DNA of 7,156 bases from Bacillota bacterium (GCA_023419655.1 JAEZXP010000084.1:1-7156); one strand, 5' to 3'; counted from the stretch's first letter, positions 1-4,835 are shown. Notes: a model not told the origin generated them from the sequence alone. Translations and numbers: made by a program.

Positions 1-161
1 TTGATTATAAAGATGTTAATAAATTAAAGAGATATGTATCAGAGAGAGGTAAGATTCTTCCCAGAAGAATTACCGGTAACTGCGCAAAGCATCAGAGAGC
101 TTTAACAGTTGCAGTTAAGCGCTCAAGGCATATCGCATTAATGCCTTACACAGTAGATTAA
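1..161 (+). CDS. rpsR: 30S ribosomal protein S18, 3' end (5' truncated by window)
   Basis: The first complete codon is at position 3 and TAA is at 159-161, giving the last 52 residues of S18, a small-subunit protein that pairs with S6 on the 30S platform. The visible part carries the family's conserved core: a DYKDVNKLKRYVSERGKILP-like stretch, then RRITGNCAKHQRAL and a basic tail (VKRSRHIALMPY). S18 is normally about 75-90 aa, so only the N-terminal part is missing. In Firmicutes it usually ends the rpsF-ssb-rpsR operon, which fits the strong hairpin terminator 12 bases downstream. Identity is clear from the sequence; the upstream operon partners lie outside the window and are inferred. Confidence 0.95.
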   Translation, partial: DYKDVNKLKRYVSERGKILPRRITGNCAKHQRALTVAVKRSRHIALMPYTVD

Positions 162-173
162 GCATTGTATTTT

Positions 174-208
174 AAACCGCTATATCATTCTTGGTATAGC
201 GGTTTTTT
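174..208 (+). terminator. Rho-independent terminator after rpsR
   Basis: Bases 174-184 (AAACCGCTATA) pair perfectly with 195-205 (TATAGCGGTTT). A further T-G and C-G pair can form at the top, leaving a loop of about 6 bases, and a run of six T follows at 203-208. This is a standard intrinsic terminator that ends the ribosomal operon and insulates the ahpC promoter 26 bases further on. Confidence 0.93.
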
Positions 209-233
209 AATACAATTTTTTAAAAATTACCCC

Positions 234-262
234 TTGACAATATTATATTCGTGCGATAGTAT
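234..262 (+). promoter_or_regulatory. Sigma-A type promoter of ahpCF
   Basis: A perfect -35 box TTGACA (234-239), an optimal 17-base spacer and a -10 box TAGTAT (257-262, 4 of 6 matches to TATAAT) predict a transcription start near 268-270. This leaves a leader of about 60 bases before ahpC. It is the best housekeeping promoter in the window, consistent with an abundant peroxiredoxin. Confidence 0.85.
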
Positions 263-268
263 ATCAGT

Positions 269-287
269 AATGATTTCTGTTATCATT
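269..287 (+). promoter_or_regulatory. Candidate Fur/PerR-family operator overlapping the ahpC start of transcription
   Basis: AATGAT (269-274) and ATCATT (282-287) form an inverted repeat with a 7-base centre. Seen as a 7-1-7 site (271-285, TGATTTC-T-GTTATCA), it matches the Fur-family consensus TGATAAT-N-ATTATCA at 10 of 14 positions, with a better right half. It begins at the predicted transcription start, where a bound repressor would block RNA polymerase. PerR, a peroxide-sensing Fur-family repressor, controls ahpCF in many Firmicutes, so the position fits known biology. The regulator itself is not in the window. The match is less perfect to the strict PerR box (TTATAATNATTATAA). Confidence 0.5.
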
Positions 288-316
288 TAAGACTAAAATA
301 AAATATATATTATATC

Positions 317-323
317 AGGAGGT
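317..323 (+). promoter_or_regulatory. Strong ribosome binding site of ahpC
   Basis: AGGAGGT lies 7 bases before the ATG at 331. It is nearly a full complement of the 16S rRNA 3' end and fixes the ahpC start without ambiguity. Confidence 0.93.
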
Positions 324-330
324 ACGAATT

Positions 331-894
331 ATGTCATTAGTTGGAACAGTTGTAAAACCTTTTAAGGCAGATGCCTATCACAATGGAAAATTCATTCAGG
401 TTTCGGATGAGGATTTTAAAGGAAGATGGAGCGTAGTCTGCTTCTATCCCGCAGATTTTACCTTTGTATGTCCTACTGAATTGGAAGATTTACAGAATAA
501 CTATGAAGCTCTTAAAAAATTAGGTGTGGAAGTTTATTCTGTTTCTACCGATACACATTTTACACACAAGGCATGGCATGACCACTCAGAAGCAATTGGT
601 AAGATTACCTATGTTATGATAGGCGACCCGTCACATGCGATAAGCCGTAACTTTGATGTGCTTATTGAAGAAGCAGGTCAGGCAGACCGCGGAACCTTTA
701 TCATCGACCCGGACGGTGTAATTCAGTCCGTAGAGATTAATGCAGGCAATATAGGACGAGATGCCGACATCCTGGTGAATAAGATTAAGGCGGCCCAGTA
801 TGTTAGAAACAATCCCAACGAGGTATGTCCTGCAAAGTGGAAAGAAGGAGCGCAAACATTAAAGCCCAGCCTTGACCTTGTAGGCAAGATTTAA
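331..894 (+). CDS. ahpC: Alkyl hydroperoxide reductase subunit C (typical 2-Cys peroxiredoxin)
   Basis: This 187-aa cytoplasmic peroxiredoxin reduces hydrogen peroxide, organic hydroperoxides and peroxynitrite. Its length equals that of classical bacterial AhpC (about 187). The peroxidatic cysteine is C47 in the conserved FTFVCPTELEDL motif, preceded by the FYPADF strand that supplies the active-site Pro/Thr environment. The resolving cysteine is C166 in NEVCPAKWK near the C-terminus, so it is a typical 2-Cys enzyme working as a homodimer or decamer. The DTHFTHKAWH segment and GTFIIDPDG strand are also family hallmarks. The C-terminal tail after C166 resembles that of peroxide-sensitive, inactivation-prone AhpC proteins. 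It is the first gene of an operon with ahpF, which starts 53 bases downstream and re-reduces the C47-C166 disulfide. Start: ATG 331 behind a near-perfect SD. No defects are seen. Confidence 0.97.
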   Translation: MSLVGTVVKPFKADAYHNGKFIQVSDEDFKGRWSVVCFYPADFTFVCPTELEDLQNNYEALKKLGVEVYSVSTDTHFTHKAWHDHSEAIGKITYVMIGDPSHAISRNFDVLIEEAGQADRGTFIIDPDGVIQSVEINAGNIGRDADILVNKIKAAQYVRNNPNEVCPAKWKEGAQTLKPSLDLVGKI

Positions 895-937
895 GATGCT
901 TTTCATAAAGTATTGGTATGTCGTTTAAGCGGCAGAT

Positions 938-942
938 GGGAG
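938..942 (+). promoter_or_regulatory. Ribosome binding site deciding the ahpF start
   Basis: GGGAG ends 5 bases before the ATG at 948. The upstream in-frame ATGs at 918 and 936 have no comparable purine-rich site in front of them, so 948 is preferred. Confidence 0.7.
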
Positions 943-947
943 TTAAT

Positions 948-2477
948 ATGATACTTGATATAGAGATTAAAAACCAGTTAAGTGAATATCTCAAGTTGAT
1001 GGAAGGCGATATCCGGATTAAGCTAAGTGTGGGAACAGACTCTGTTTCAAAGGATATGACGGCACTGGTGGACGAATTGGCCTCCATGTCACCGCATATT
1101 AAGGTAGAGAAGGCAGCGCTTCCCAGAACACCGAGCTTTAGCGTTGACCGCATCAACGGGGATACCGGAATTATCTTTGCAGGTATTCCCCTGGGTCATG
1201 AATTTACTTCTCTTGTTCTGGCTATTTTACAGGTCAGCGGAAGAGCACCGAAGGTGGATGGCAAGGTTATCGACAGAGTAAAGCAGATAAAGGGAAGCTA
1301 TCATTTTGAAACCTATATCAGCTTAAGCTGCCATAACTGCCCGGAGGTCGTTCAGGCGTTAAATGTAATGAGTGTTCTTAATCCGAATGTGACGCATACG
1401 ATGATTGACGGTGCGGTATTTAAGGATGAGGTCGAGAGCAAGGACATTATGGCGGTACCATCCATTTACCTGAACGGAGAATTCTTTGGAAGCGGCCGGA
1501 TGGATTTGGAAGAAATCTTAGGCAAGCTGGATTTGGCACCGGATAAATCCGAATACGATAACATGGAGCCTTTTGATGTTCTGGTTATCGGAGGAGGACC
1601 GGCAGGAGCCAGCTCGGCTATCTATGCTGCCCGGAAAGGTGTCCGTACCGGAATGATAACCGACAGATTCGGAGGACAGGTAAAGGAGACCCTGGGAATT
1701 GAAAACTTTATCAGTGTAAAATATATTGAAGGGCCTAAATTAGCGGCAAGCCTTGAAGAGCATGTCAAAGAATATGATGTAGAGATTCTTTATCCTCAAA
1801 GGGCAAAACGGATTGAAAAGAAAGAGCTGATTGAGGTAGAGCTGGAAAACGGTGCGGTCATCAAAAGCAAAACAGTAATTCTGTCTACCGGTGCCCGCTG
1901 GAGAAATGTCGGCGTTCCCGGTGAGCAGGAATTTAAGAATAAAGGTGTTGCTTATTGCCCTCACTGTGACGGACCTATCTTTAAAGGAAAATCAGTAGCT
2001 GTAATCGGCGGAGGCAATTCCGGTATCGAGGCAGCTATTGACCTTGCAGGAGTGGTAAAGCATGTTACGGTTCTGGAGTTTATGCCGGAGCTAAAGGCGG
2101 ATTCGGTTCTTCAGGAGCGTCTGTATAGTCTGGCGAATGTAACGGTATTAAAGAATGTCCAGACAAAAGAGATTACCGGAACGGACAAGGTAGATGGTAT
2201 CACGTATATGGACAGGGCTACCGGCGCAGAAGAACACATTGAATTGCAGGGTGTATTTGTACAGATTGGTTTGGTGCCGAATACGGAATGGTTAGGTGAT
2301 ACAGTGGAAAAGAACCGTTTTGGTGAAATCCTGGTGGATAATCACAATGCAACCAATATAGAAGGCATATTTGCAGCCGGAGATTGTACAACCAATCCTT
2401 ACAAACAGATTATTATATCAATGGGTTCCGGAGCAAATGCAGCCTTAGGCGCTTTTGACTATCTGATAAGAAATTAG
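948..2477 (+). CDS. ahpF: Alkyl hydroperoxide reductase subunit F (NADH:peroxiredoxin oxidoreductase, FAD)
   Basis: This is a 509-aa flavoprotein that passes electrons from NADH through FAD and two redox disulfides to AhpC. Residues 1 to about 195 form the AhpF-specific tandem thioredoxin-fold N-terminal domain, with the active disulfide C128-H-N-C131 (SLSCHNCPEVV). Residues 208-509 are a thioredoxin-reductase-like core: FAD-binding VIGGGPAG (about 213-220), redox-active C337-P-H-C340 (AYCPHCDGP), NAD-binding VIGGGNSG (about 353-359), and the second FAD motif IFAAGDC (about 474-480). Length matches E. coli-type AhpF (about 520), so this is a true AhpF rather than a bare thioredoxin reductase. 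I chose ATG 948: it has an SD and yields the usual short N-terminus (MILDIEIKNQL). An in-frame ATG at 918 would add 10 residues but lacks an SD. The gene shares the ahpC promoter, with no promoter or terminator in the 53-base gap, and ends at a strong terminator. Confidence 0.95.
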   Translation: MILDIEIKNQLSEYLKLMEGDIRIKLSVGTDSVSKDMTALVDELASMSPHIKVEKAALPRTPSFSVDRINGDTGIIFAGIPLGHEFTSLVLAILQVSGRAPKVDGKVIDRVKQIKGSYHFETYISLSCHNCPEVVQALNVMSVLNPNVTHTMIDGAVFKDEVESKDIMAVPSIYLNGEFFGSGRMDLEEILGKLDLAPDKSEYDNMEPFDVLVIGGGPAGASSAIYAARKGVRTGMITDRFGGQVKETLGIENFISVKYIEGPKLAASLEEHVKEYDVEILYPQRAKRIEKKELIEVELENGAVIKSKTVILSTGARWRNVGVPGEQEFKNKGVAYCPHCDGPIFKGKSVAVIGGGNSGIEAAIDLAGVVKHVTVLEFMPELKADSVLQERLYSLANVTVLKNVQTKEITGTDKVDGITYMDRATGAEEHIELQGVFVQIGLVPNTEWLGDTVEKNRFGEILVDNHNATNIEGIFAAGDCTTNPYKQIIISMGSGANAALGAFDYLIRN

Positions 2478-2506
2478 AAGAAGCCTATATGTAGGATGTA
2501 AGATAA

Positions 2507-2555
2507 CCGCTGTATAACAGTGAATTGACACTGTGCTATACAGCGGCATTTTATT
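2507..2555 (+). terminator. Terminator of the ahpCF operon
   Basis: A 10-bp lower stem pairs CCGCTGTATA (2507-2516) with TATACAGCGG (2537-2546). A 6-bp upper stem pairs ACAGTG (2517-2522) with CACTGT (2529-2534) around a 6-base loop, with GC (2535-2536) bulged. CATTTTATT follows, an imperfect T-tract. The hairpin begins 29 bases after the ahpF stop and is the natural end of the operon. Confidence 0.88.
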
Positions 2556-2587
2556 GGATAAAAATCAGCATCATACATCACGGCTGG

Positions 2588-2616
2588 TAAGAATTCTTAG
2601 TGTATTATAAGTGTAT
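2588..2616. promoter_or_regulatory. Palindrome plus paired direct repeats upstream of the DUF2284 gene promoter
   Basis: TAAGAATTCTTA (2588-2599) is a perfect 12-bp palindrome. Immediately after it, AGTGTAT occurs twice (2599-2605 and 2610-2616), the copies offset by 11 bases, about one helical turn. Both lie directly upstream of an extended -10 box that has no good -35. That arrangement would suit a transcription factor site, but no regulator is identified and AT-rich DNA yields such repeats by chance. Confidence 0.3.
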
Positions 2617-2619
2617 AAC

Positions 2620-2628
2620 TGTTATAAT
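2620..2628 (+). promoter_or_regulatory. Extended -10 promoter of the DUF2284 gene
   Basis: TGTTATAAT is a perfect TGn-TATAAT extended -10 element. No convincing -35 stands at 16-18 bases, which extended -10 promoters tolerate. The predicted start near 2635 gives a leader of about 36 bases to the ATG at 2671. It lies downstream of the ahpF terminator, so the next gene is probably an independent unit. Confidence 0.55.
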
Positions 2629-2653
2629 TAGTTGACATAATACATTTTATAAT

Positions 2654-2658
2654 AAAGG
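2654..2658 (+). promoter_or_regulatory. Ribosome binding site deciding the DUF2284 gene start
   Basis: AAAGG sits directly against the ATG at 2659, too close to serve it, but at a workable distance (12 bases, about 9 when aligned to the full anti-SD) from the in-frame ATG at 2671. Confidence 0.55.
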
Positions 2659-2670
2659 ATGTTTTGCCAG

Positions 2671-3294
2671 ATGAGAATATATAAAGAAACGATACAGGCT
2701 GTTACAGCCAGTGGAAAGATAGAATATCAATGCCACCTTCTGCATACCGGTATAACGGATATACGAAAGTATGAGACAGAGGATTATTGTACTGCTTTGT
2801 GCAAGCGGGGTTGTGCGAATTATGAGAACAAATGGAGCTGCCCGCCCTATGCCCCCTCTTATTATGAGTTTGCAAAGGATTATAAAACTATAATCCCATG
2901 TTTATTAACAGTGGATATGGGGCAATTTGATTATATAAATAGTGATTATTTTAAAACCAGAGCGGCTAAAAGTATCTTAAAGAGCCGAATAGACCGGGTG
3001 CTAAGAAGCTTAATTGATAAAGGGGTATATTATATCGCCAGCGGAAGCTGCAGATTATGCAAAAACTGCAAATGCAAGCTGCAGGAAGCATGTATTCATC
3101 CGGATATCATGGGCTATAGCTTTGAGGCTTTAGGAATTGATGTGGCAGGGATGGTGAATGATTTGTTCGGGATACCCTTGCCGAAGTATAAAAAGGATGC
3201 TTTGCCCAGGTATACCGGTGTGGTAGCCGGACTGGTGTGCAAAGAGGATTATGATATGGATAGAATAATATCTGCGTTGAATAATCTGAAATGA
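2671..3294 (+). CDS. DUF2284-type Cys-rich putative metal/Fe-S binding protein
   Basis: A 207-aa soluble protein (no signal peptide or membrane span) resembling the DUF2284 'predicted metal-binding protein' family, whose biochemical role is not established to my knowledge. Cysteines fall in two groups. Near the N-terminus is C40-x3-C44-x3-C48, then C57 in WSCPPYAPS. In the C-terminal half is C127-x2-C130-x2-C133-x-C135-x5-C141, in SGSCRLCKNCKCKLQEACIHP, followed by the family-typical GYSFEALGIDV. Such spacing suggests one or two Fe-S clusters or zinc sites, which is inference. The length is normal for the family and no residue loss is seen. An in-frame ATG at 2659 would add four residues (MFCQ), but its SD would touch the start codon, so 2671 is preferred. 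It is monocistronic: its own extended -10 promoter lies upstream and another promoter follows. The position next to ahpCF might hint at redox or oxygen-linked function, but only by proximity. Confidence 0.82.
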   Translation: MRIYKETIQAVTASGKIEYQCHLLHTGITDIRKYETEDYCTALCKRGCANYENKWSCPPYAPSYYEFAKDYKTIIPCLLTVDMGQFDYINSDYFKTRAAKSILKSRIDRVLRSLIDKGVYYIASGSCRLCKNCKCKLQEACIHPDIMGYSFEALGIDVAGMVNDLFGIPLPKYKKDALPRYTGVVAGLVCKEDYDMDRIISALNNLK

Positions 3295-3319
3295 TACGGC
3301 TTTTGTTCAACAGATTATT
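3280..3319 (+). repeat. 9-bp inverted repeat spanning the stop of the DUF2284 gene
   Basis: AATAATCTG (3280-3288) and CAGATTATT (3311-3319) are perfect complements around a 22-base loop that contains the TGA stop (3292-3294). The stem is AT-rich and lacks a T-tract, so it is at best a weak 3'-end structure or processing barrier. No better terminator is visible before the next promoter. Confidence 0.35.
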
Positions 3320-3348
3320 AAGATATCATTAGAATGTAATAGAAAGGT

Positions 3349-3377
3349 TTTACAAATCCAAGGTTTTGTGATATATA
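3349..3377 (+). promoter_or_regulatory. Promoter of the small membrane-protein gene
   Basis: TTTACA (3349-3354, 5 of 6 to consensus), a 17-base spacer and TATATA (3372-3377), preceded by TGA at 3369-3371, which gives an extended -10. The predicted start is near 3384, leaving a leader of about 30 bases that holds the SD GAGGTG (3404-3409). Confidence 0.55.
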
Positions 3378-3414
3378 TTATTATGATGCAGAAGATAGCA
3401 GATGAGGTGTAAGA

Positions 3415-3909
3415 ATGAACAATCCCGGACGGAAAAGACAATTTAATAAATCAATCCTGTTTCCTGTTATCGGAATAGGGCTTCTGCTTGCTATGATTGG
3501 TGTGGTTGTCAGTGGATTCTGGTACCAGAGGCAGTGCAGTATTATTTATGATGAAGTAAATGCCAGCGTAGTAAAAAGCGGTATGAAGATATATGCCGAG
3601 TATGACGGGCAGAAAGTTGAAATCTCACGGCCGAATATAAACTATGTAATAAATGCAATTACGGACCGCTTGGTTTCCTTCACCTCCGAGGATAAAACCC
3701 CTGAAGAGGAGCCTGTAATTTTAGCGTTTGGAGAGGAGCTTCTTATGGAAATCTATCCTGCCGAGGGCTATAATGTATTTGTGAAACATATAGCGGATGA
3801 TAAAACAAAGCATTATATAATAAAAGGTACCTGTAATTTTAATAATTTAAAAAAGATGGTAAGTCTGGACCAATGGAGCTATCCGAACATCTTGGTAGAG
3901 AATAAATAA
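3415..3909 (+). CDS. Unrecognised single-span membrane protein, small extracytoplasmic domain
   Basis: I do not recognise this 164-aa protein. Residues 1-12 are basic (RKR at 6-8, K12) and are followed by one hydrophobic segment, about I14 to F35 (ILFPVIGIGLLLAMIGVVVS), with no cleavage motif or lipobox. By the positive-inside rule this predicts an N-in/C-out anchor with about 125 residues outside the membrane. The outer part is acidic (PEEEP near 96-100) and looks like a small alpha/beta domain: FGEELLMEIYPAEGYNVFVKHI near 105-126, then HYIIKGTCNFNNLKKMV near 133-149. It has only two cysteines (C41, C140), which could pair. ATG 3415 is supported by GAGGTG five bases upstream and is followed at once by the basic N-terminus. 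The gene appears monocistronic, with its own promoter and a long hairpin 55 bases after the stop. Codon use and base composition look like those of the neighbours. It could be a surface or stress-related protein; no function is assigned. Confidence 0.75.
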   Translation: MNNPGRKRQFNKSILFPVIGIGLLLAMIGVVVSGFWYQRQCSIIYDEVNASVVKSGMKIYAEYDGQKVEISRPNINYVINAITDRLVSFTSEDKTPEEEPVILAFGEELLMEIYPAEGYNVFVKHIADDKTKHYIIKGTCNFNNLKKMVSLDQWSYPNILVENK

Positions 3910-3964
3910 TATATAAAAAGCTGAATAGAAAAATTAAAAGAAAGCATGATGTTTATATAACAAT

Positions 3965-4015
3965 AAAGGTTGCTGTCACAATGGAGAAGGCATTGATTGG
4001 CAGGAACCTTTTCTT
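3965..4015 (+). terminator. Long interrupted hairpin, probable terminator after the membrane-protein gene
   Basis: Three stacked stems form one arm. AAAGGTT (3965-3971) pairs with AACCTTT (4005-4011). After a G-G mismatch, CTGTCA (3973-3978) pairs with TGGCAG (3998-4003) with one G-T pair. After a two-base bulge, CAATG (3979-3983) pairs with CATTG (3991-3995). The loop is seven bases, and TTTTCTT (4009-4015) overlaps the base as a T-tract. About 18 pairs is longer than a minimal terminator, so a small inverted-repeat element is an alternative. Confidence 0.7.
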
Positions 4016-4066
4016 AGCATAGCGGAGCCGCTCACAGGAATCAGGCCGTGAATTTTAATAAAGAAC
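4012..4066. other. Intergenic remainder between terminator and fic promoter
   Basis: This short stretch holds a small palindrome, AGCGGAGCCGCT (4021-4032), locally more GC-rich than its surroundings, and a weak TCAC (4032-4035) / GTGA (4048-4051) inverted pair. No reading frame of useful length and no antitoxin-like gene is present. Nothing further can be supported. Confidence 0.3.
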
Positions 4067-4095
4067 TTTAAAACAGAGGTAAAAGATGTTATAAT
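4067..4095 (+). promoter_or_regulatory. Promoter of the fic gene (extended -10)
   Basis: TTTAAA (4067-4072, 4 of 6 to TTGACA), a 17-base spacer and a perfect TATAAT (4090-4095), preceded by TGT to make TGTTATAAT, the same nonamer found before the DUF2284 gene. The predicted start is near 4102, so the SD AAGGAAGGG (4102-4110) would sit at the very 5' end of a leader of only about 17 bases. Confidence 0.65.
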
Positions 4096-4118
4096 CGTTT
4101 AAAGGAAGGGATACTGCG

Positions 4119-4751
4119 ATGGTATTAAAAAACAAACTAGGTATAACGGATGCTTCTGAACTAGCACGGATTGAAGAAAAAATCAGCAAAGCGAAAGCTC
4201 TTGAATTGTTTGAGGGAGGATTGTTAGATACCTTTGAGGTTGGAACCTTTAAGGGGCTGTCAGATATCCATAAGTGTCTTTTTGATGAAATCTATGACTT
4301 TGCGGGCAAAATACGGGATGTAAATATAGCGAAAGGGAATTTTCGTTTTGCGCCTGTGATGTATTTGCGTGAGGCAATCCGCAATATTGACAAAATGTCT
4401 CAGGCAACATTTGATGAAATTATTGAAAAGTATATAGAGATGAATGTAGCACATCCGTTTCGTGAGGGTAATGGCCGCAGTACAAGAATATGGCTTGATG
4501 TAATTTTAAAGAAAGAGATGAAACAAGTTGTTGATTGGAGCAGAGTAGATAAAGGGGACTATCTTCTGGCGATGGAGAGAAGTCCCATAAAAGATATCGA
4601 AATAAAAGTATTACTTAAAAATGCGTTGACAGATAAGATTGATGATAGAGATGTCTACATGAAAGGCATTGATGCAAGCTACCATTATGAAGGATATAAT
4701 GTCTATAAGGCGGAAAGCCTTGCGAAAGAGAAGCGGGAAAAAGGAGTATAG
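4119..4751 (+). CDS. fic: Fic-domain protein, class III-like self-inhibited AMP-transferase
   Basis: A 210-aa cytoplasmic Fic/DOC-fold protein; the family typically transfers AMP from ATP to Ser, Thr or Tyr hydroxyls of target proteins. The catalytic motif is intact and canonical: H112-P-F-R-E-G-N-G-R120 with R123 following, matching HxFx(D/E)GNGRxxR with catalytic H112 and Mg-binding E116. Residues 50-80 give the typical helix and flap (IHKCLFDEIYDFAGKIRDVNIAKG, then FRFAPVMYL). Near the C-terminus, S187-Y-H-Y-E191-G192 matches the (S/T)xxxE(G/N) inhibitory motif. In class III Fic proteins this sits on the last helix and its Glu blocks the ATP gamma-phosphate site, so the protein carries its own inhibitor. 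Consistently, no small antitoxin gene adjoins it. Length (about 190-210 in class III) fits. ATG 4119 is set by AAGGAAGGG 8 bases upstream. It has its own promoter and lies 84 bases before gdpP, with no terminator between. The target is unknown. Confidence 0.9.
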   Translation: MVLKNKLGITDASELARIEEKISKAKALELFEGGLLDTFEVGTFKGLSDIHKCLFDEIYDFAGKIRDVNIAKGNFRFAPVMYLREAIRNIDKMSQATFDEIIEKYIEMNVAHPFREGNGRSTRIWLDVILKKEMKQVVDWSRVDKGDYLLAMERSPIKDIEIKVLLKNALTDKIDDRDVYMKGIDASYHYEGYNVYKAESLAKEKREKGV

Positions 4752-4773
4752 ATTGAAGAATCAGGAATTTTCA

Positions 4774-4814
4774 TGCAAAAAGTTTGCAGGTAAGTGTGAA
4801 GTAAATTCGCACAC
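4774..4814 (+). repeat. Two small inverted repeats in the fic-gdpP gap
   Basis: TGCAAA (4774-4779) and TTTGCA (4783-4788) form a 6-3-6 repeat. Six bases on, GTGTG (4794-4798) pairs with CACAC (4810-4814), extended by AA (4799-4800)/TT (4806-4807) across a CG bulge. The second ends just before the gdpP SD. Neither has a T-tract. They could be an operator and a leader hairpin, or chance. Confidence 0.3.
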
Positions 4815-4815
4815 A

Positions 4816-4822
4816 AGAAAGG
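4816..4822 (+). promoter_or_regulatory. Ribosome binding site deciding the gdpP start
   Basis: AGAAAGG ends one base before the ATG at 4824, too close to serve it, and 13 bases (about 10 when aligned to the full anti-SD) before the in-frame ATG at 4836. It is a weak site, which suggests modest translation of gdpP. Confidence 0.5.
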
Positions 4823-4835
4823 CATGGTTAATAGA

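Noticed and set aside
631..1156. Reverse-strand open frames opposite ahpC and the start of ahpF (74 and 117 codons)
   Set aside because: They are antisense to well-identified enzymes, have no plausible SD or promoter, and encode no recognisable protein.
2622..2636. PerR-box-like TTATAATTAGTTGAC before the DUF2284 gene
   Set aside because: The left half matches TTATAAT only because it is the -10 box; the right half matches just 3 of 7 positions.
2632..2653. TTGACA (2632-2637) with TATAAT (2648-2653) before the DUF2284 gene
   Set aside because: The spacer is only 10 bases, far too short for a sigma-A promoter, and it would start transcription next to the start codon. The upstream extended -10 is better.
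3981..4022. 13-codon ATG frame before fic as a possible antitoxin or leader peptide
   Set aside because: It lies inside the hairpin terminator and is too short to be an antitoxin.
4626..4654. TTGACA (4626-4631) inside fic as a gdpP promoter
   Set aside because: No TATAAT-like -10 occurs at 16-18 bases; it is coding sequence by coincidence.
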